64,000 nucleotides of DNA. Origin: Chrysophaeum taylorii. Taxonomy: Eukaryota > Sar > Pelagophyceae > Pelagomonadales > Pelagomonadaceae. The stretch is from NCBI GenBank assembly GCA_029834535.1, contig JAQMWT010000466.1:150931-214930 (forward strand). Reading direction: 5' to 3'. Made by a program: the position numbers and the translations under genes. Positions 39,553-50,181 of the stretch are shown piece by piece. Under the pieces are notes generated by a model. It was not told the DNA's origin. It saw nothing but the letters and a program-made list of their open reading frames with translations, and searched no databases. Position 1 is the first letter of the stretch. Each line of letters starts with the position of its first letter.

Positions 39553-40637
39553 AGGCGGGGTTTGGCTTATTACAGACTTAGTGACGATGATGCGTCGCGA
39601 GGGAGCATCTCCAGGAGAGCGGAAACACCAGCACAGCGAAATAAATCGTGAACCAGCGTCGTCGAAACATTCAATCAGAGCAGCGCCGCCACAAATTGTG
39701 GTGAGATGAGGTGAGCAAGCTACACCATCACGACATTATCGTGAACCATCGTACTAACATCGAAGCATGGGGTTCTCGCGCAACGACGTGATACACGCCA
39801 CCGGCAGCGGTATTCCGCGAAACAAGAACTTCTGCCATGGCGAAAGCGCACCAACGTACAACATGTCAGTATCATTGAGCGATGTCGAAAAAAATAAGCA
39901 TCCAATCCAGCCGTGGCACCCAGCCCTCGCGCGCACCACGGACGTTGACCAAGCCAAAAAAGACATCGCCGACACACAACCCGTTGTCAGGAACTATACA
40001 CGGGCTTCCTTCCTTTTTTTTTCCACGGGCGGCTGCGCATCACCTCCGTTGCGAGTCCACTCATCAATCATCGCGCGCCGTAGCAACCTGGCGCACGCGG
40101 CGGCAAGTCCGGTCCACGACCGCTCACGAAACGAAACGCCACCGAACCTCATGACCTAAAGTTTGGGAAGACGAGGGCCTCGAAGCCCGCCAGTCGGACA
40201 TACCCGCAATGTGGATCCAGGACTCTGCTTCATGCCTGCTTCGTCGTCAAATATTTCGCACGATGAAATGTCGAAGCACGACGACAACGATATTCATCTT
40301 AACCGCATCGATGATCAGAAAACACGGTTTGTTACCGGAAACGAAACGGCCGAGGTGCTGGCAGCTCCCTTGCGCCACTACCGAGAGTGAGAGAGAGACC
40401 CGCGCGTTTAGTCTCTTGTGCGCGCTACGCCGCGGATCAGGCTCTCAAGCCTGTTAGGTGGTGGTATAATGCCGGTCTCCCATGATCGTGCACGTTTGGT
40501 GCCCCGCGGTTTATTGGCCCATCGGAGACTATACCTCTACCGTCACAAGGTGCTGCTTGTGCTCTGAGGAGGAGGAGACACCCGCAGTCGGCCTCTGTTT
40601 TTGCCGGCCGGAATAAGGTGAGTAGTACTAGATAAAA
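39553..40637. other. Intergenic, nothing assignable
   Basis: Open frames on the plus strand (for example 39767-40159) have no recognisable features. No RNA gene was recognised. Confidence 0.4.
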
Positions 40638-41384
40638 TTATTGTGTGTAGGAGAAGTCCAACTTTGAGACCGAGTAGGGCTCGTCGAAAGCCGTGGCGAG
40701 CTCGCGGCTGGCGGTCCGGATGTAGGCATCAATGGCGTCGAAGGAGGCCCGGTCGGGGTCGAGCTGGAGGAGACCCGAGGCGAGGAACTGGAACTTGTCG
40801 TCGCCGCGGCGGCGCCTGTCGGCGGCGGTGACGAGCTCGGCGCAGGCGTCGCGGAAGACCTCGAGCTCCCACTCCAAGTCGTTCGCGTCGCGCCAGAGGC
40901 GGTCCTCGCGGGCGTCGAGGTCGGCGTTGCGCTTGACGAGGGCCGCGCGCTCGCGCCTCGCCGCGTCCGCCTCGGCGCGCGCGAGCTGGATTGCCTCGCG
41001 CAGCGCGCGGCAGTGCCGGCGCTCGGCCTCGATCTCGTCGTCGTAGGCCTCGGACTGGCGCGCGCGGCGTCGCTCAAACGCTTCAACGTCCAAGGCGTGG
41101 GACCGCTCGCTTCGCGCATAGAGCTCGGCCTCTTGGCGCGCGCTCCTGACCTGCTTGTCGAGCTCGGCCAGCATGGCGAGGAGGCACCGCTCGCAGGCAC
41201 TCTCGGTGCGCACATCGCCCCGCGCCTCGGCGGCTGCGCGGGACCGCAGCCTCGAATCGCGGCCGAGGCTCTCGCTCACGCTCGCCTGCCAGTCGTCCTC
41301 CAGCCGCTGCTCGACAACCACGAACGAGTCGTCGTGCGGTGCCTCAACCTCCCCGGTACTCGGAACGTGAGTGCACTTCCTCAT
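40638..41384 (-). CDS. Coiled-coil protein, Beclin/Atg6-like
   Basis: 248 residues from the first ATG (41384). Residues ~65-190 start with ACERCLLAMLAELDKQ and continue as a long Glu/Arg/Ala coiled coil ending in LWRDANDLEWELEVFRD. Beclin/Atg6 has the same plan: a CxxC followed by LL..LD.Q, a coiled coil, then a Trp/Asn/Glu-Leu cluster. The evolutionarily conserved C-terminal domain expected after the coiled coil is almost absent, so this is either a short Atg6 relative, an Atg14/UVRAG-like subunit, or an unrelated coiled coil. The (CTTT)n repeat at 41420-41455 is in its promoter. Confidence 0.45.
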   Translation of the reverse strand: MRKCTHVPSTGEVEAPHDDSFVVVEQRLEDDWQASVSESLGRDSRLRSRAAAEARGDVRTESACERCLLAMLAELDKQVRSARQEAELYARSERSHALDVEAFERRRARQSEAYDDEIEAERRHCRALREAIQLARAEADAARRERAALVKRNADLDAREDRLWRDANDLEWELEVFRDACAELVTAADRRRRGDDKFQFLASGLLQLDPDRASFDAIDAYIRTASRELATAFDEPYSVSKLDFSYTQ

Positions 41385-41418
41385 TTTTTCTTCGTAGGTA
41401 CTGGTAACCCCCAACCCC

Positions 41419-41419
<1 letters not shown>

Positions 41420-41454
<35 letters not shown>

Positions 41455-41455
41455 T
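41420..41455 (+). repeat. (CTTT)n microsatellite
   Basis: About nine CTTT units lying between the start of the coiled-coil gene and the stop of the SDR gene. Confidence 0.95.
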
Positions 41456-42238
41456 AGCCTCGGCCCACTAACGGCTGCTGCGTGGGCATCACGCAAAGCT
41501 CGAGGACGTTGGCCTCGGGTGGCATGGTCGCCATGAGGAGCACGCTGCGTGCGACGTTCTCCGCGTCGAGCAGGCCTTCGGTGCGTCGGCGGTCCTCGAC
41601 CTCCGCGGGGCTCAGCAGGTCCGACGAGACGTTGCCGGGGTGGACGACACCCACGGCGATGCCGAGGGGGCGCCCGTCGAGCCTACGAAGAAGAAAGAAG
41701 AAACCAATAACGGACGCAATAATAATTCGAAGCGCACTACGCACGCGAGGGACCTCGTGAGACCGTCGATGGCGTATTTTGATGTTGTGTAGGCCGTCGC
41801 ATCGGGCCTGGGGGCCATGGACGAAATGGACCCGACGTTGATGATACGCGGTACGCGGTGGCGGAACGCGGCCTGCGCGCATAAAAATGCGCCGACGACG
41901 TTGACGTCGAGGACCCGACGGAACGTATCCACGTCGATCTCGACGCCGCCGCTCGCCGTGATACCCGCGTTGTTGACCAATATGTCCACACGCTCGTACT
42001 TCCTTACGGCGGTCTCGAAGAGGGCCTTTACGTCGGCCGCATTGGTGACGTCGCCGGCGTGGCAGTCGACGGCGCCATCTGCGTTGTCTGCTTCTATCGA
42101 CCGTCGTACCTTTTCCAGCGCCTCGCCGCGGCGACCGGTGAGAATTACGCGGCACCCATTGCTCGCGAACACCCGCGCCACGCTCGCGCCGATGCCGCCG
42201 GAAGCCCCAGTTATTATGGCAGTCTTGCCGGCGAGCAT
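41454..42238 (-). CDS. Short-chain dehydrogenase/reductase, one 62-nt intron
   Basis: Exons are 42238-41745 and 41682-41454. The 62-nt GT...AG intron (41683-41744), once removed, gives SLALDGRPLGIAVGVVHPGNV, as expected for the family, and 240 residues in total. The Rossmann motif TGASGGIG (residues ~10-17), NNAG (near 90), an active-site Ser (GSIS) and the catalytic YTTSK (Tyr-x3-Lys, ~153-157) are all present. RR after beta-2 (TGRRGEAL) suggests NADP(H). It reduces or oxidises a carbonyl/hydroxyl substrate that cannot be named. Similar to bacterial YdfG-type and animal DHRS enzymes. Confidence 0.9.
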
Positions 42239-43037
42239 CTCCAATAACCCTTGGACGTAAAGTCGTCCTTTGTGAGGCTTCGGACGTGCACCCTTTACAG
42301 TGTCGGATAAGAAAGTCCGTACGAGCCGTTAACTATGTTTCAGTTTGTACTAAGACATACTCAACGGATCGCTGAGCTATGTTCATTTGTACTCAAGCAG
42401 TATGTGCCGCCACGCCGCGAGATCGTCGCGATGGAACTAGTCCCCATAGTGAAGTCGGCATCCTTTCGTCCCCTCACGCAAAAAAAGGAAAAAGCCCACG
42501 CGTTGTAGGCCCGCTTTCCGCGCCTAAACTTTTGAGTGAGTTAACTCCCCAGCCCTTGGCTCGCCCCTTCCGCCCAGCAGCCCATATTCCAACCGAGGAA
42601 TAGGGTATCCAAGCCAGCACCCCCCACATTGATCGGAGAAACAACGGGAGATAGATCTCAGCTCGTCCCTAACTGGAATTAAAAAAAAACCAAAGCGACG
42701 AACCAACGCCAAAGACCGACCGGGCACGCCGTCTCTACGACGCTGCTGCGGCTTCGTTGGTTAGTAAGGAGGTGGTGACCACAAACTCCAAAGGCCAACT
42801 ATACGACGCTGCTGCGGCTTCGTTGGTTAGTAAGGAGGTGGTGACCACAAACTCCAAAGGCCAACTATCTGAACGAGTTTCGGAGAGCCAAGTTTTTCCA
42901 GAAGAAGTAGAAGAAGAAGAAGAAAAGGACCGAGGCAGCCGCTTAACTTTACCCTTGTAGGCACCACGGCCCGACCAGGTCCGATTCAAAGGACGCACCC
43001 CGGCGCACTCCCCTTGTTAGGTTCGCAGTGACTTACC
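42239..43037. other. Intergenic with a 66-bp tandem duplication
   Basis: Apart from the duplication at 42736-42867 and a GAAGAA run near 42900-42925 I see no gene. Confidence 0.5.
42736..42867 (+). repeat. 66-bp tandem repeat, two copies
   Basis: 42736-42801 and 42802-42867 appear identical. The unit is a multiple of three and open on the plus strand (22 residues, with SKEVVTTNSKGQL), but there is no good start or domain, so coding is doubtful. Confidence 0.9.
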
Positions 43038-43844
43038 TTACAGGGGGGGTGATCTTCGGAGGAGGAAGGAGTAGTCGTAGACGGCGGCGGCCGACTCCGG
43101 GGGGTCGTCGAGGGGGGTGCGCGGGGGTTCGAAGACCGCGACGCGGAGGTGCTTTCGGACGCGGTCGGAATCGCCGCGGAGTTTGACGAACTTGGAGACG
43201 GCGGAGTACTCGCCCTGGGCAATGGAAAGGAGGTCGTCGTCGAGAATGCCGGTGGACTGGCCGGCGTGCTCGGCGAGAAGCCAGACGTCCTTGTCCTGGT
43301 CGCAGCGGCGGGCGCGTACGGCGACGTCGGCGCGTTGTCGCCTGGGACCCTTGCCGACGGTGGGCGCGACGTAGGTCACCGTGCGCGTGGTCGTCGAGGA
43401 GACGACGCTCTCGACGTCGGTCGCGTGGGGCCAGAAAGCCCTCAAGGTTTGGACGTCGTTAAAAGCAGTCTCGGGCCCGCGGCTCGAGTAGCGCTGCGCG
43501 TAGGCTCGGGGCTCGGCGCCAACGTTCGGGAGCGCGAGGATCGTCCCCATGCGCGAACCCAGGACCGTCGACTTGGGCCGCAGCCCGCCCGTCGCGAACC
43601 AGACGCTTTCGATGCGCGAGGCCTCGACCACCCAATCGCCCACGAGCCAATCGGGGGGTGCGCAGGACCGCTCGTCGAGCCCCGCAAGCCGCCGGACAGC
43701 AAGGGGGGGCGCCTCGAGGAAGGTCGAGTCGAGGCAGCACGCGTGCGCAGGAGGAGGGGGGGTTGCGGCGACCCCGGCGGTGCCGAGGAGGATCCCCCGT
43801 CGGTTGACGAGGCCCAGCGTGACCCCAAAAGAGATGAACAACAT
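43038..43844 (-). CDS. Probable thylakoid-lumen protein with twin-Arg leader
   Basis: 268 residues from ATG 43844. The N-terminus has a hydrophobic stretch ([13 protein letters not shown]), then [22 protein letters not shown]: a twin-Arg, a hydrophobic core and an AHA cleavage site, as in Tat-exported lumenal proteins. The mature part has a [16 protein letters not shown]...[10 protein letters not shown] pattern near its start, later RYSSR...FND, and a beta-rich C-terminus ([13 protein letters not shown]). It resembles lipocalin-like plastid lumenal proteins, but I do not assign a named family. It is divergent from the PDH E1 beta gene, 61 bp apart. Confidence 0.65.
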   Translation of the reverse strand: MLFISFGVTLGLVNRRGILLGTAGVAATPPPPAHACCLDSTFLEAPPLAVRRLAGLDERSCAPPDWLVGDWVVEASRIESVWFATGGLRPKSTVLGSRMGTILALPNVGAEPRAYAQRYSSRGPETAFNDVQTLRAFWPHATDVESVVSSTTTRTVTYVAPTVGKGPRRQRADVAVRARRCDQDKDVWLLAEHAGQSTGILDDDLLSIAQGEYSAVSKFVKLRGDSDRVRKHLRVAVFEPPRTPLDDPPESAAAVYDYSFLLRRSPPL

Positions 43845-43905
43845 ACCCTCGAGTTGTTGTTCCGGTACAATCAATCGCCGGCGGCGTTTTTGTTTGTTTT
43901 CCGAA
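43845..43905. promoter_or_regulatory. 61-bp divergent promoter region
   Basis: This is the full distance between the start codons of the lumenal protein (minus) and PDH E1 beta (plus). It contains a T-rich stretch (43887-43900) and no recognised TATA box. Confidence 0.55.
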
Positions 43906-44985
43906 ATGCAGCAGCTTGTCCTGAGGCAGGCGGCGCGGCGGGTCCCGGGGCTTCGAGGGCTGGCGACGATCGAGGTCCCGATCCGCGAGGCGCTGAACAT
44001 GGCGATGGATGAGGAGCTCGAGCGCGACGACGCCGTGTTTGTGATGGGAGAGGAAGTCGCCCAGTACCAGGGAGCGTACAAGGTGACCAAGGGCTTGTTC
44101 CAAAAGTACGGCGAGCGGCGCGTCTTCGACACGCCTATCACCGAGATGGGATTCGCCGGAATAGCGACGGGCGCGGCCTACAAGGACCTGCGGCCCGTGT
44201 GCGAGTTCATGACCTTCAACTTTGCTATGCAGGCGATCGATCAGATCGTCAACTCGGCCGCCAAGCAAGCCTACATGAGCAACGGCGACATGTCGGTGCC
44301 GGTGGTGTTCCGGGGGCCGAACGGCGCGGCGGCGGGCACGGCGGCGCAGCACTCCCAGTGCTTCGCGGCCTGGTTCTCGCAGTGCCCCGGCCTCAAAGTT
44401 GTTTCTCCGTGGAACTCGGAGGATGCCAAAGGCCTTTTGAAGGCCTCGATTCGCGACCCAAATCCCGTCGTCTTTCTCGAGAACGAGTTGATGTATGGGG
44501 TTTCCTTTCCGATGAGCGACGCAGCCCAGAGCAAGGACTTTGTCCTCGAGCTCGGCAAGGCCAAAATCGAGAGAGAGGGTACCGACGTCACCCTCGTCGC
44601 TTTTTCGAAGATGGTCGGCTACTGCATGGAGGCGGCCGAAAAGCTCGCGGCCGATGGTATCTCCGCGGAAGTCCTCAACCTCCGCACGCTCCGCCCGATC
44701 GACCGCGACGCCATCATCAACTCGACCAAGAAGACTAACCGCGTCGTCAACGTCGAGGAGGGCTGGCCCCAGTGCGGCATCGGTGCCGAGATCTGCGCCA
44801 TCATCATGGAGTCTGACGCCTTCGACTACCTCGATGCCCCTGTCGAGCGCGTTACGGGGGCCGACGTCCCCATGCCCTATACCACGCTCCTCGAGAAAGC
44901 CGCCCTTCCTCAAGTCGAAGACATCGTCCTTGCCGCCAAACGCACCCTTCACCGCACCATGTACGGTGCCGCCAAGGCCGCTTGA
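43906..44985 (+). CDS. PDHB: Pyruvate dehydrogenase E1 component, beta subunit
   Basis: 359 residues from ATG 43906; an in-frame extension upstream overlaps the divergent gene and is not used. The N-terminus [20 protein letters not shown] is an amphipathic mitochondrial presequence. The transketolase-like domain follows at once ([20 protein letters not shown]), with [56 protein letters not shown] and FRGPNG, all hallmark E1-beta sequences. The C-terminal domain has LRPIDRDAI and [13 protein letters not shown]. With E1 alpha it decarboxylates pyruvate in the mitochondrial matrix. Length is normal and no introns are needed. Confidence 0.97.
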   Translation: MQQLVLRQAARRVPGLRGLATIEVPIREALNMAMDEELERDDAVFVMGEEVAQYQGAYKVTKGLFQKYGERRVFDTPITEMGFAGIATGAAYKDLRPVCEFMTFNFAMQAIDQIVNSAAKQAYMSNGDMSVPVVFRGPNGAAAGTAAQHSQCFAAWFSQCPGLKVVSPWNSEDAKGLLKASIRDPNPVVFLENELMYGVSFPMSDAAQSKDFVLELGKAKIEREGTDVTLVAFSKMVGYCMEAAEKLAADGISAEVLNLRTLRPIDRDAIINSTKKTNRVVNVEEGWPQCGIGAEICAIIMESDAFDYLDAPVERVTGADVPMPYTTLLEKAALPQVEDIVLAAKRTLHRTMYGAAKAA

Positions 44986-45553
44986 TCATCATGATGGTGA
45001 TGATGATTCCTCTTGTCTGGGACGCGCGTCGTTAAAAACTCGAACTCGAACTTGAACTTGAACCCCCCCGCGCTCGACGTCTCGCGCAAAGTATGTGTAC
45101 GCCACGTCGTCGGTTCTCCGATAATCGGAGACTCTTGGAGATCGATATTTTCGTACGCGCTTCTTCTGTATTGTTGAGGTCTATATGGTGGTGGTGGCAT
45201 CCAGCGAGGGCTATATGCGGCTCATGCCTCCTTTCTTCGCGGGGAGTTGAAATCAAGCTTCTTTTTTAGCAAGTGCGGGGCAGCAGGAGTCGACCTCTCC
45301 TAAGAGAAACGCGAAACGGCGGAAGGGGCGGGGAACTCCCCCTCTCTGAGCGGGAGGACCCGAGTCGACGATGCGACTGGCAGTGGGGAGAGCGCTGTTG
45401 CGGTCTACTACTGCGGAGCCAGCTGACCGGAGGCTGTCAATCGACGACGCCCGCAAACTAGCCACGTCAGCCTGCTAGAATGCATTAGACAGACAACTTA
45501 GCAGTCGACATTTAAAGACAGACAACTTTCAATGGCACACATTCTTTAGACAG
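44986..45553. other. Intergenic flank of element 2
   Basis: A short direct repeat AGACAGACAACTT occurs near 45488 and 45525. No gene is seen. Confidence 0.4.
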
Positions 45554-45867
45554 TACAGAGAAATCTGATGCCTCTTACCCTTTTCCGTCCGTTGAGAACG
45601 TGATCTCTTCTTTACCCTTCTTCTTCCTTTCTACACAGTCGATTAGTCCTCTGATTTGTGCTCAAGCTCATCATCATATGGTCTAGCGCGTCCCGAGGTA
45701 TGTAGCACTATACACTTAACCTTTCTCGTGTAGTCCTAGATGCCGCCTGTCATGTTCTCAGGATATAGGGAACATACCTTTCATTCCCCGAATTGACCTT
45801 CCAGACGTTCATGATGAGACGGGATGGTTTCCCAGGTGACTTACCACCGCATGCTAAATGCTCTGCA
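45554..45867 (+). repeat. Element 2 5' LTR (314 bp)
   Basis: Matches the reverse complement of 12410-12737. The opening TG has become TA. Confidence 0.92.
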
Positions 45868-45882
45868 GGTTATGGGCCCAGG
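45868..45882 (+). other. Primer-binding site of element 2
   Basis: GGTTATGGGCCCAGG directly follows the 5' LTR and is identical to element 1; complementary to the anticodon arm of initiator tRNA-Met. Confidence 0.8.
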
Positions 45883-45951
45883 CGGGTCCCTGAGAAGCCA
45901 TGTGTTAAAGCGCGCACGTAACCTATGGGTTTTGGACTGTTACCGCGCCAG

Positions 45952-46042
45952 CTGTGTGATTTTTGCTCTGTGATCCTGGACCGGCTACTGCCGGCCCAGC
46001 CTGGCTCCCATGCCCGGGAGAGGTCCGAAGTTAGTTAGTTAG
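45952..46042 (+). mobile_element. 91-bp LINE/SINE-like insertion in the element 2 leader
   Basis: It is flanked by TTACCGCGCCAG at 45940-45951 and 46043-46054; element 1 has one such site and no insert (near 12330). It ends in GTTAGTTAGTTAG. Its last ~75 bp match 30550-30625. It is a 5'-truncated copy of the repeat at 30270-30642. Confidence 0.75.
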
Positions 46043-46494
46043 TTACCGCGCCAGTCCAGCCTCGCCACGCAAACACGCTTGTTTATTATACAACGCCATT
46101 ACCATTGGGCTGTATATAGCATATTTTGCACATGTGATCGTGTAACATTGTGTGCACCTGTTCATAGTATCGTGTTGTCATGTTAATGTTGATGTGTGTG
46201 TAAGTAGCTAACCTGTACTCTTGCACACATGTTATGGAATATTTTGGGTTCGTCCACTCGTACACTCCATGACAATGCACTTACCAAGCTCCTTGAGAGC
46301 ACCAAAATAACCAGCTGCCATGAGTGACTACGCTTAGCGGAACTACTCTGGACTCACAGCTTGCACAGTTGTCAAATGGACGTCTTTCCATCGATAACGC
46401 ATGAGTGTACATAGACACCGATAGACAGACCCCCTTAGAATGTCGAGACAGTGTCAACTGCGGGACTGAGCCCACTGGTTCCCCGTCAACTGCT

Positions 46495-48600
46495 ATGGCA
46501 GAACACGCAGCACGAGCCGCACCCAAGACGATCACAGGTGCGGACATACTATCTCTCGGAATCAAATTTTCGATCGCGTTTTCCTGGAATGGAAGACCGA
46601 TCGGGCTGCTGATCTCCATTTAGCTGTTGATGAATTGCCCCCTGAGTATCAGGAATGGCACTTCACCAATGAAGCTTTCCCCAACTTAACTGACGCAGGA
46701 GTAGCTCAGCTAGCTACTGTCTGTTACGACAATGAAGTCAAGGCATTACGCCCTGAAATCAATGTTCGTTTCTTAGAAGAGGAACGAATCTTAAATCGCG
46801 CGCACCCGAAAGCAATAGCTTTTGACACCCGCGTTCGTGCCCCTGTTACCATGTTCTCGCTAACTGCTGCTGATTGGCACACTTATCAGAACACGTACGC
46901 TACATTCTTGCATACTTACTTCAATCTTGAAAGTGTTGGAAAACCAGCACTTGCGGCCTGGCCCGCCATCAATGAGGTGTATAACAGAAGTTATTTACCC
47001 AACAAGGCTCGCGCCATTATGCTCATTGCCTTTAGTCACTACGAGTCTGTTACGACTACTGATGTGTCCTACCTGAAACAGCAGTTTAACTCTGTTGTTT
47101 ATAATCCTAACTGGTATGTCCATGTCTTTATTGAGGCTGTCCTAGAATTTAGGCAAATCTCTTACCAACTTAACCAGGAAGAGACTGACCTTCAATTCGA
47201 CTTTGGTACTCTATGTAGAAAAAATTATGAAGAGATACACCGGCATTATGCCGATAATAACAGCAACAATCGTTACGATCGTGGTTGGGTAGACTGGTGT
47301 TATATGTATGAAACTCGATCCTCATCTCGGCCAGTGCCAGACGCTGAACGATTGTGTCATCCTACCAACCCTAGCTATATCTTAGAATGCGCATTAGACT
47401 TATATAATGCAGTATCAAATGGGTCGAACAAAAGACGCTTAGAACGCCCTGTTTCTTGGCAACCTTACGTTGAAGGATTGACGCCACAACCAAAACCGAA
47501 ATTACTACTTACAAACACGCTGGATCTATTCAGACAAAAGTCTGACTCAAACTGCAAATACTCTTGCGTCCATTACTTCTTCTCAACCTGGAACATCCTC
47601 CGCGTTTAACGCTAGACGCCTTTGTAACTCTAACGATGCACGCCAGCCTTTCTCTCGCAGCGACTTATCGTATTATCGTTCTGGTGATTCTTATGTCACC
47701 AAGAAAACTGCTGGACAGTCCCATGACCATCCAATTTACTCTCGCACTTTCGACAGGTCCTCTCGATCTAATATGAAACTATTGGATCGAACTAAGCACA
47801 CCATAAATACACGGCAAGAGCAGTGTAGTGAACTTAACAAGGCATGTGACAGATAATGATATCACGGCTCAGCTACAACAGAACATCACCAAGTTGTTTG
47901 AAACTCTGCTGCAATCCGCCGATATTCTATCAACCACATCTACTGAGGACAATGGTGACTTACTTCGTCTAAACGAACAACTCATGTTCGCAGAAGACAT
48001 CATTTATGATGTAGACGTTCATCTATCCTTGACCGAAACGTCGTTAAACTACGTGGAGCCACAACATCATACTGTTGCCACTGCTCCCACGCCAAAGGCA
48101 ACACCTCCTACTACAGATACCAAGAATGCCTCCAACACACAGGGTAACCCCTCTGATATAGTGCCTAACCTCTTTACTGCTTCCGCCATCTCGGCGTTAC
48201 CACCAGCGTTACTGTCCTCGCTATCTTCACAGGTCCAATCAGCCACGAACCAACCACCACAAGCCGAAACCACAAGGGATGTCGATTAGACCTCGTTATC
48301 ATCATTTGATGAGAAGTGCGGCATGGCTGATGAGGCTGACGAACCATCACCACCTGTTCAACCGGTTATCATTCCAAATAATCTTTTTAGTCTGGATAAC
48401 TTCTTCACTGCCAGTCGCTCCACTACTTGCCCGCATTCGGAAAATGCCCTTCTAACGAAATATATGAAGGTAAACAGTGTTCCCCAACATTGTTCCTTTT
48501 TATAGTTTGACTCTTGTGCTACCATATCGTTAATGTCCAGCTACGACTACGCAATTCCGAATCATATTATTCCACTGGATCCCAAATACGCACCGATCAT
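46495..48600 (+). pseudogene. Element 2 gag and protease, broken
   Basis: It starts at ATG 46495 (MAEHAARAAPKTITGAD), then loses ~190 bp that element 1 keeps. The capsid region resumes at about 46600 and is open to 47609, followed by several frame changes and internal stops (for example 48287-48289). The protease part has FDSCATISLMSSYDYAI, so the DSC active site is the same as in element 1, followed by IIIQTATGQQ, the expected continuation of a retropepsin. It cannot make a functional Gag. Confidence 0.85.
48031..48051 (+). other. SLNY boundary motif, site 1 (element 2)
   Basis: 21-nt repeat coding LTETSLNY between Gag and protease. Confidence 0.8.
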
Positions 48601-50160
48601 TATACAAACTGCCACTGGACAACAACGTGCCTGTCATCAAACTTCTCCAACCCTTGTTACTACTGGCCGAGATGACACCACCCCACAAGTACTGTCATCA
48701 AGACCACATAACTGTGGCCAATCTCACCCATGCCACACTCGATTACTGTGTTGATGTTGTTGACAGGTTCCCGACCTACCTATGTGGCGACTACCAATCT
48801 AGGGAAGGATGGATCTGCATCGCACGCAGGTATTCTACTGGACCCAATCAACATACTCTCATGGCCTATCCACCAACCATGCCCCTTCTTTAATATCGTG
48901 GATGACATACAAGCCTTTCCTAAACGACTTTGGCTATCCAAAGATATCGCCAAAGACTGGATCCGGGTGTTCCCCGATCCACCAGATGACCCGTTCCTAA
49001 AACTTTTGTATCTTACTCTCGTACAGGTTCTGTTCAGCTTACCATGACTGACATTGAAACACTCAATTTACTATTTCTTCGCCTTCACTCACAACAGGCT
49101 CACGAGCAACGCACGCACTCTGTTCAATCCGAGTGCACTTATCATCAGCTGTGTTTCAAACGCTCCTCCATGGAACCACTTCCACAAGCAACTAATCCAT
49201 TGCGTGTCAAGGCCTTCACCATATTATACAACTTGTTTGCCAGATTGCACACTACCTCACCCACTCCTGTGTCCTATTACATAACCGTTTTCGAAACTGA
49301 CCAACCATCACATAGGTTACTACTTACAACCTCATCAACATCACACAACACCTACTTCTTAACCAGTGGCCACCACATTGACGGCAACCTCACCATAGAA
49401 AACGCCCCGCCACCAAATATCATGCTTCCATTGACGCGTTTGGAAGCACGTATACGTTTACTGCCTCCAACGTTCCCCGCGACAGAGACAGATCTGTACA
49501 TTTGGAGCCGTTTATGGGTTACCTATGGATCATCCAAGCCCTTCCTCAAGTTGGCTCCGCTGCCGCTTATGGTACTGCCATACAAAAGCTCTTGTCCAGA
49601 TGCTCTCTTGTGATGCCTGGCTGCCTTACCTACAAGGCCACCGACAGTTCTTTCGACTACAAGGATTCTCATTTTGCTCTGGAAGATCACCACTTGTCAC
49701 ATAGTCGCTATATAGGGTATCTTCGTGGAAGTGACCGCAAACTCGGCTCTAAAATCCACTCCATGCTTGCTCCATTGCCCACCGTCCGAGGGTATGCAAA
49801 CATTATCTTACTCGACCCTCGCAACGGGAAACTACGCTATCCCACTCGACCGGAGTTGATTCGTGCTAACAACCACACCAAACAACTGGAATCTTTCCTC
49901 TTGTCTCTTCGCCACGACCTTTGCTGCGACATGCTCAGCAATGCTCTACCTGCCGGTACGTACAACACACTGTACAAGCACCTCTCGCTCCTCGTTGCCG
50001 ATATTAAGTCCCTTATGTTGGACCCTACCTTCCAACATGCTGCTGCCGTGATGAAGAAATCCTATGTATCCACCTTCATGACCTTTGATCCGGCCTCCAC
50101 CACGTGCAGCACAGATACCTTGTCTTTGGCACAAGCCTTCATGACCTCCAGCAACTGCTT

Positions 50161-50181
50161 GACCGAAATGTCGTTAAACTA
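50161..50181 (+). other. SLNY boundary motif, site 2 (element 2)
   Basis: 21-nt repeat coding LTEMSLNY before integrase, inside the open 49502-51703 frame. Confidence 0.8.

Noticed and set aside
40440-40620. Possible second LINE-like fragment
   Set aside because: No second copy, tail or target duplication was found in the window.
46086-46280. Short coding frame in the leader of elements 1 and 2
   Set aside because: The frame is not kept between the two copies; the conservation looks like non-coding leader.
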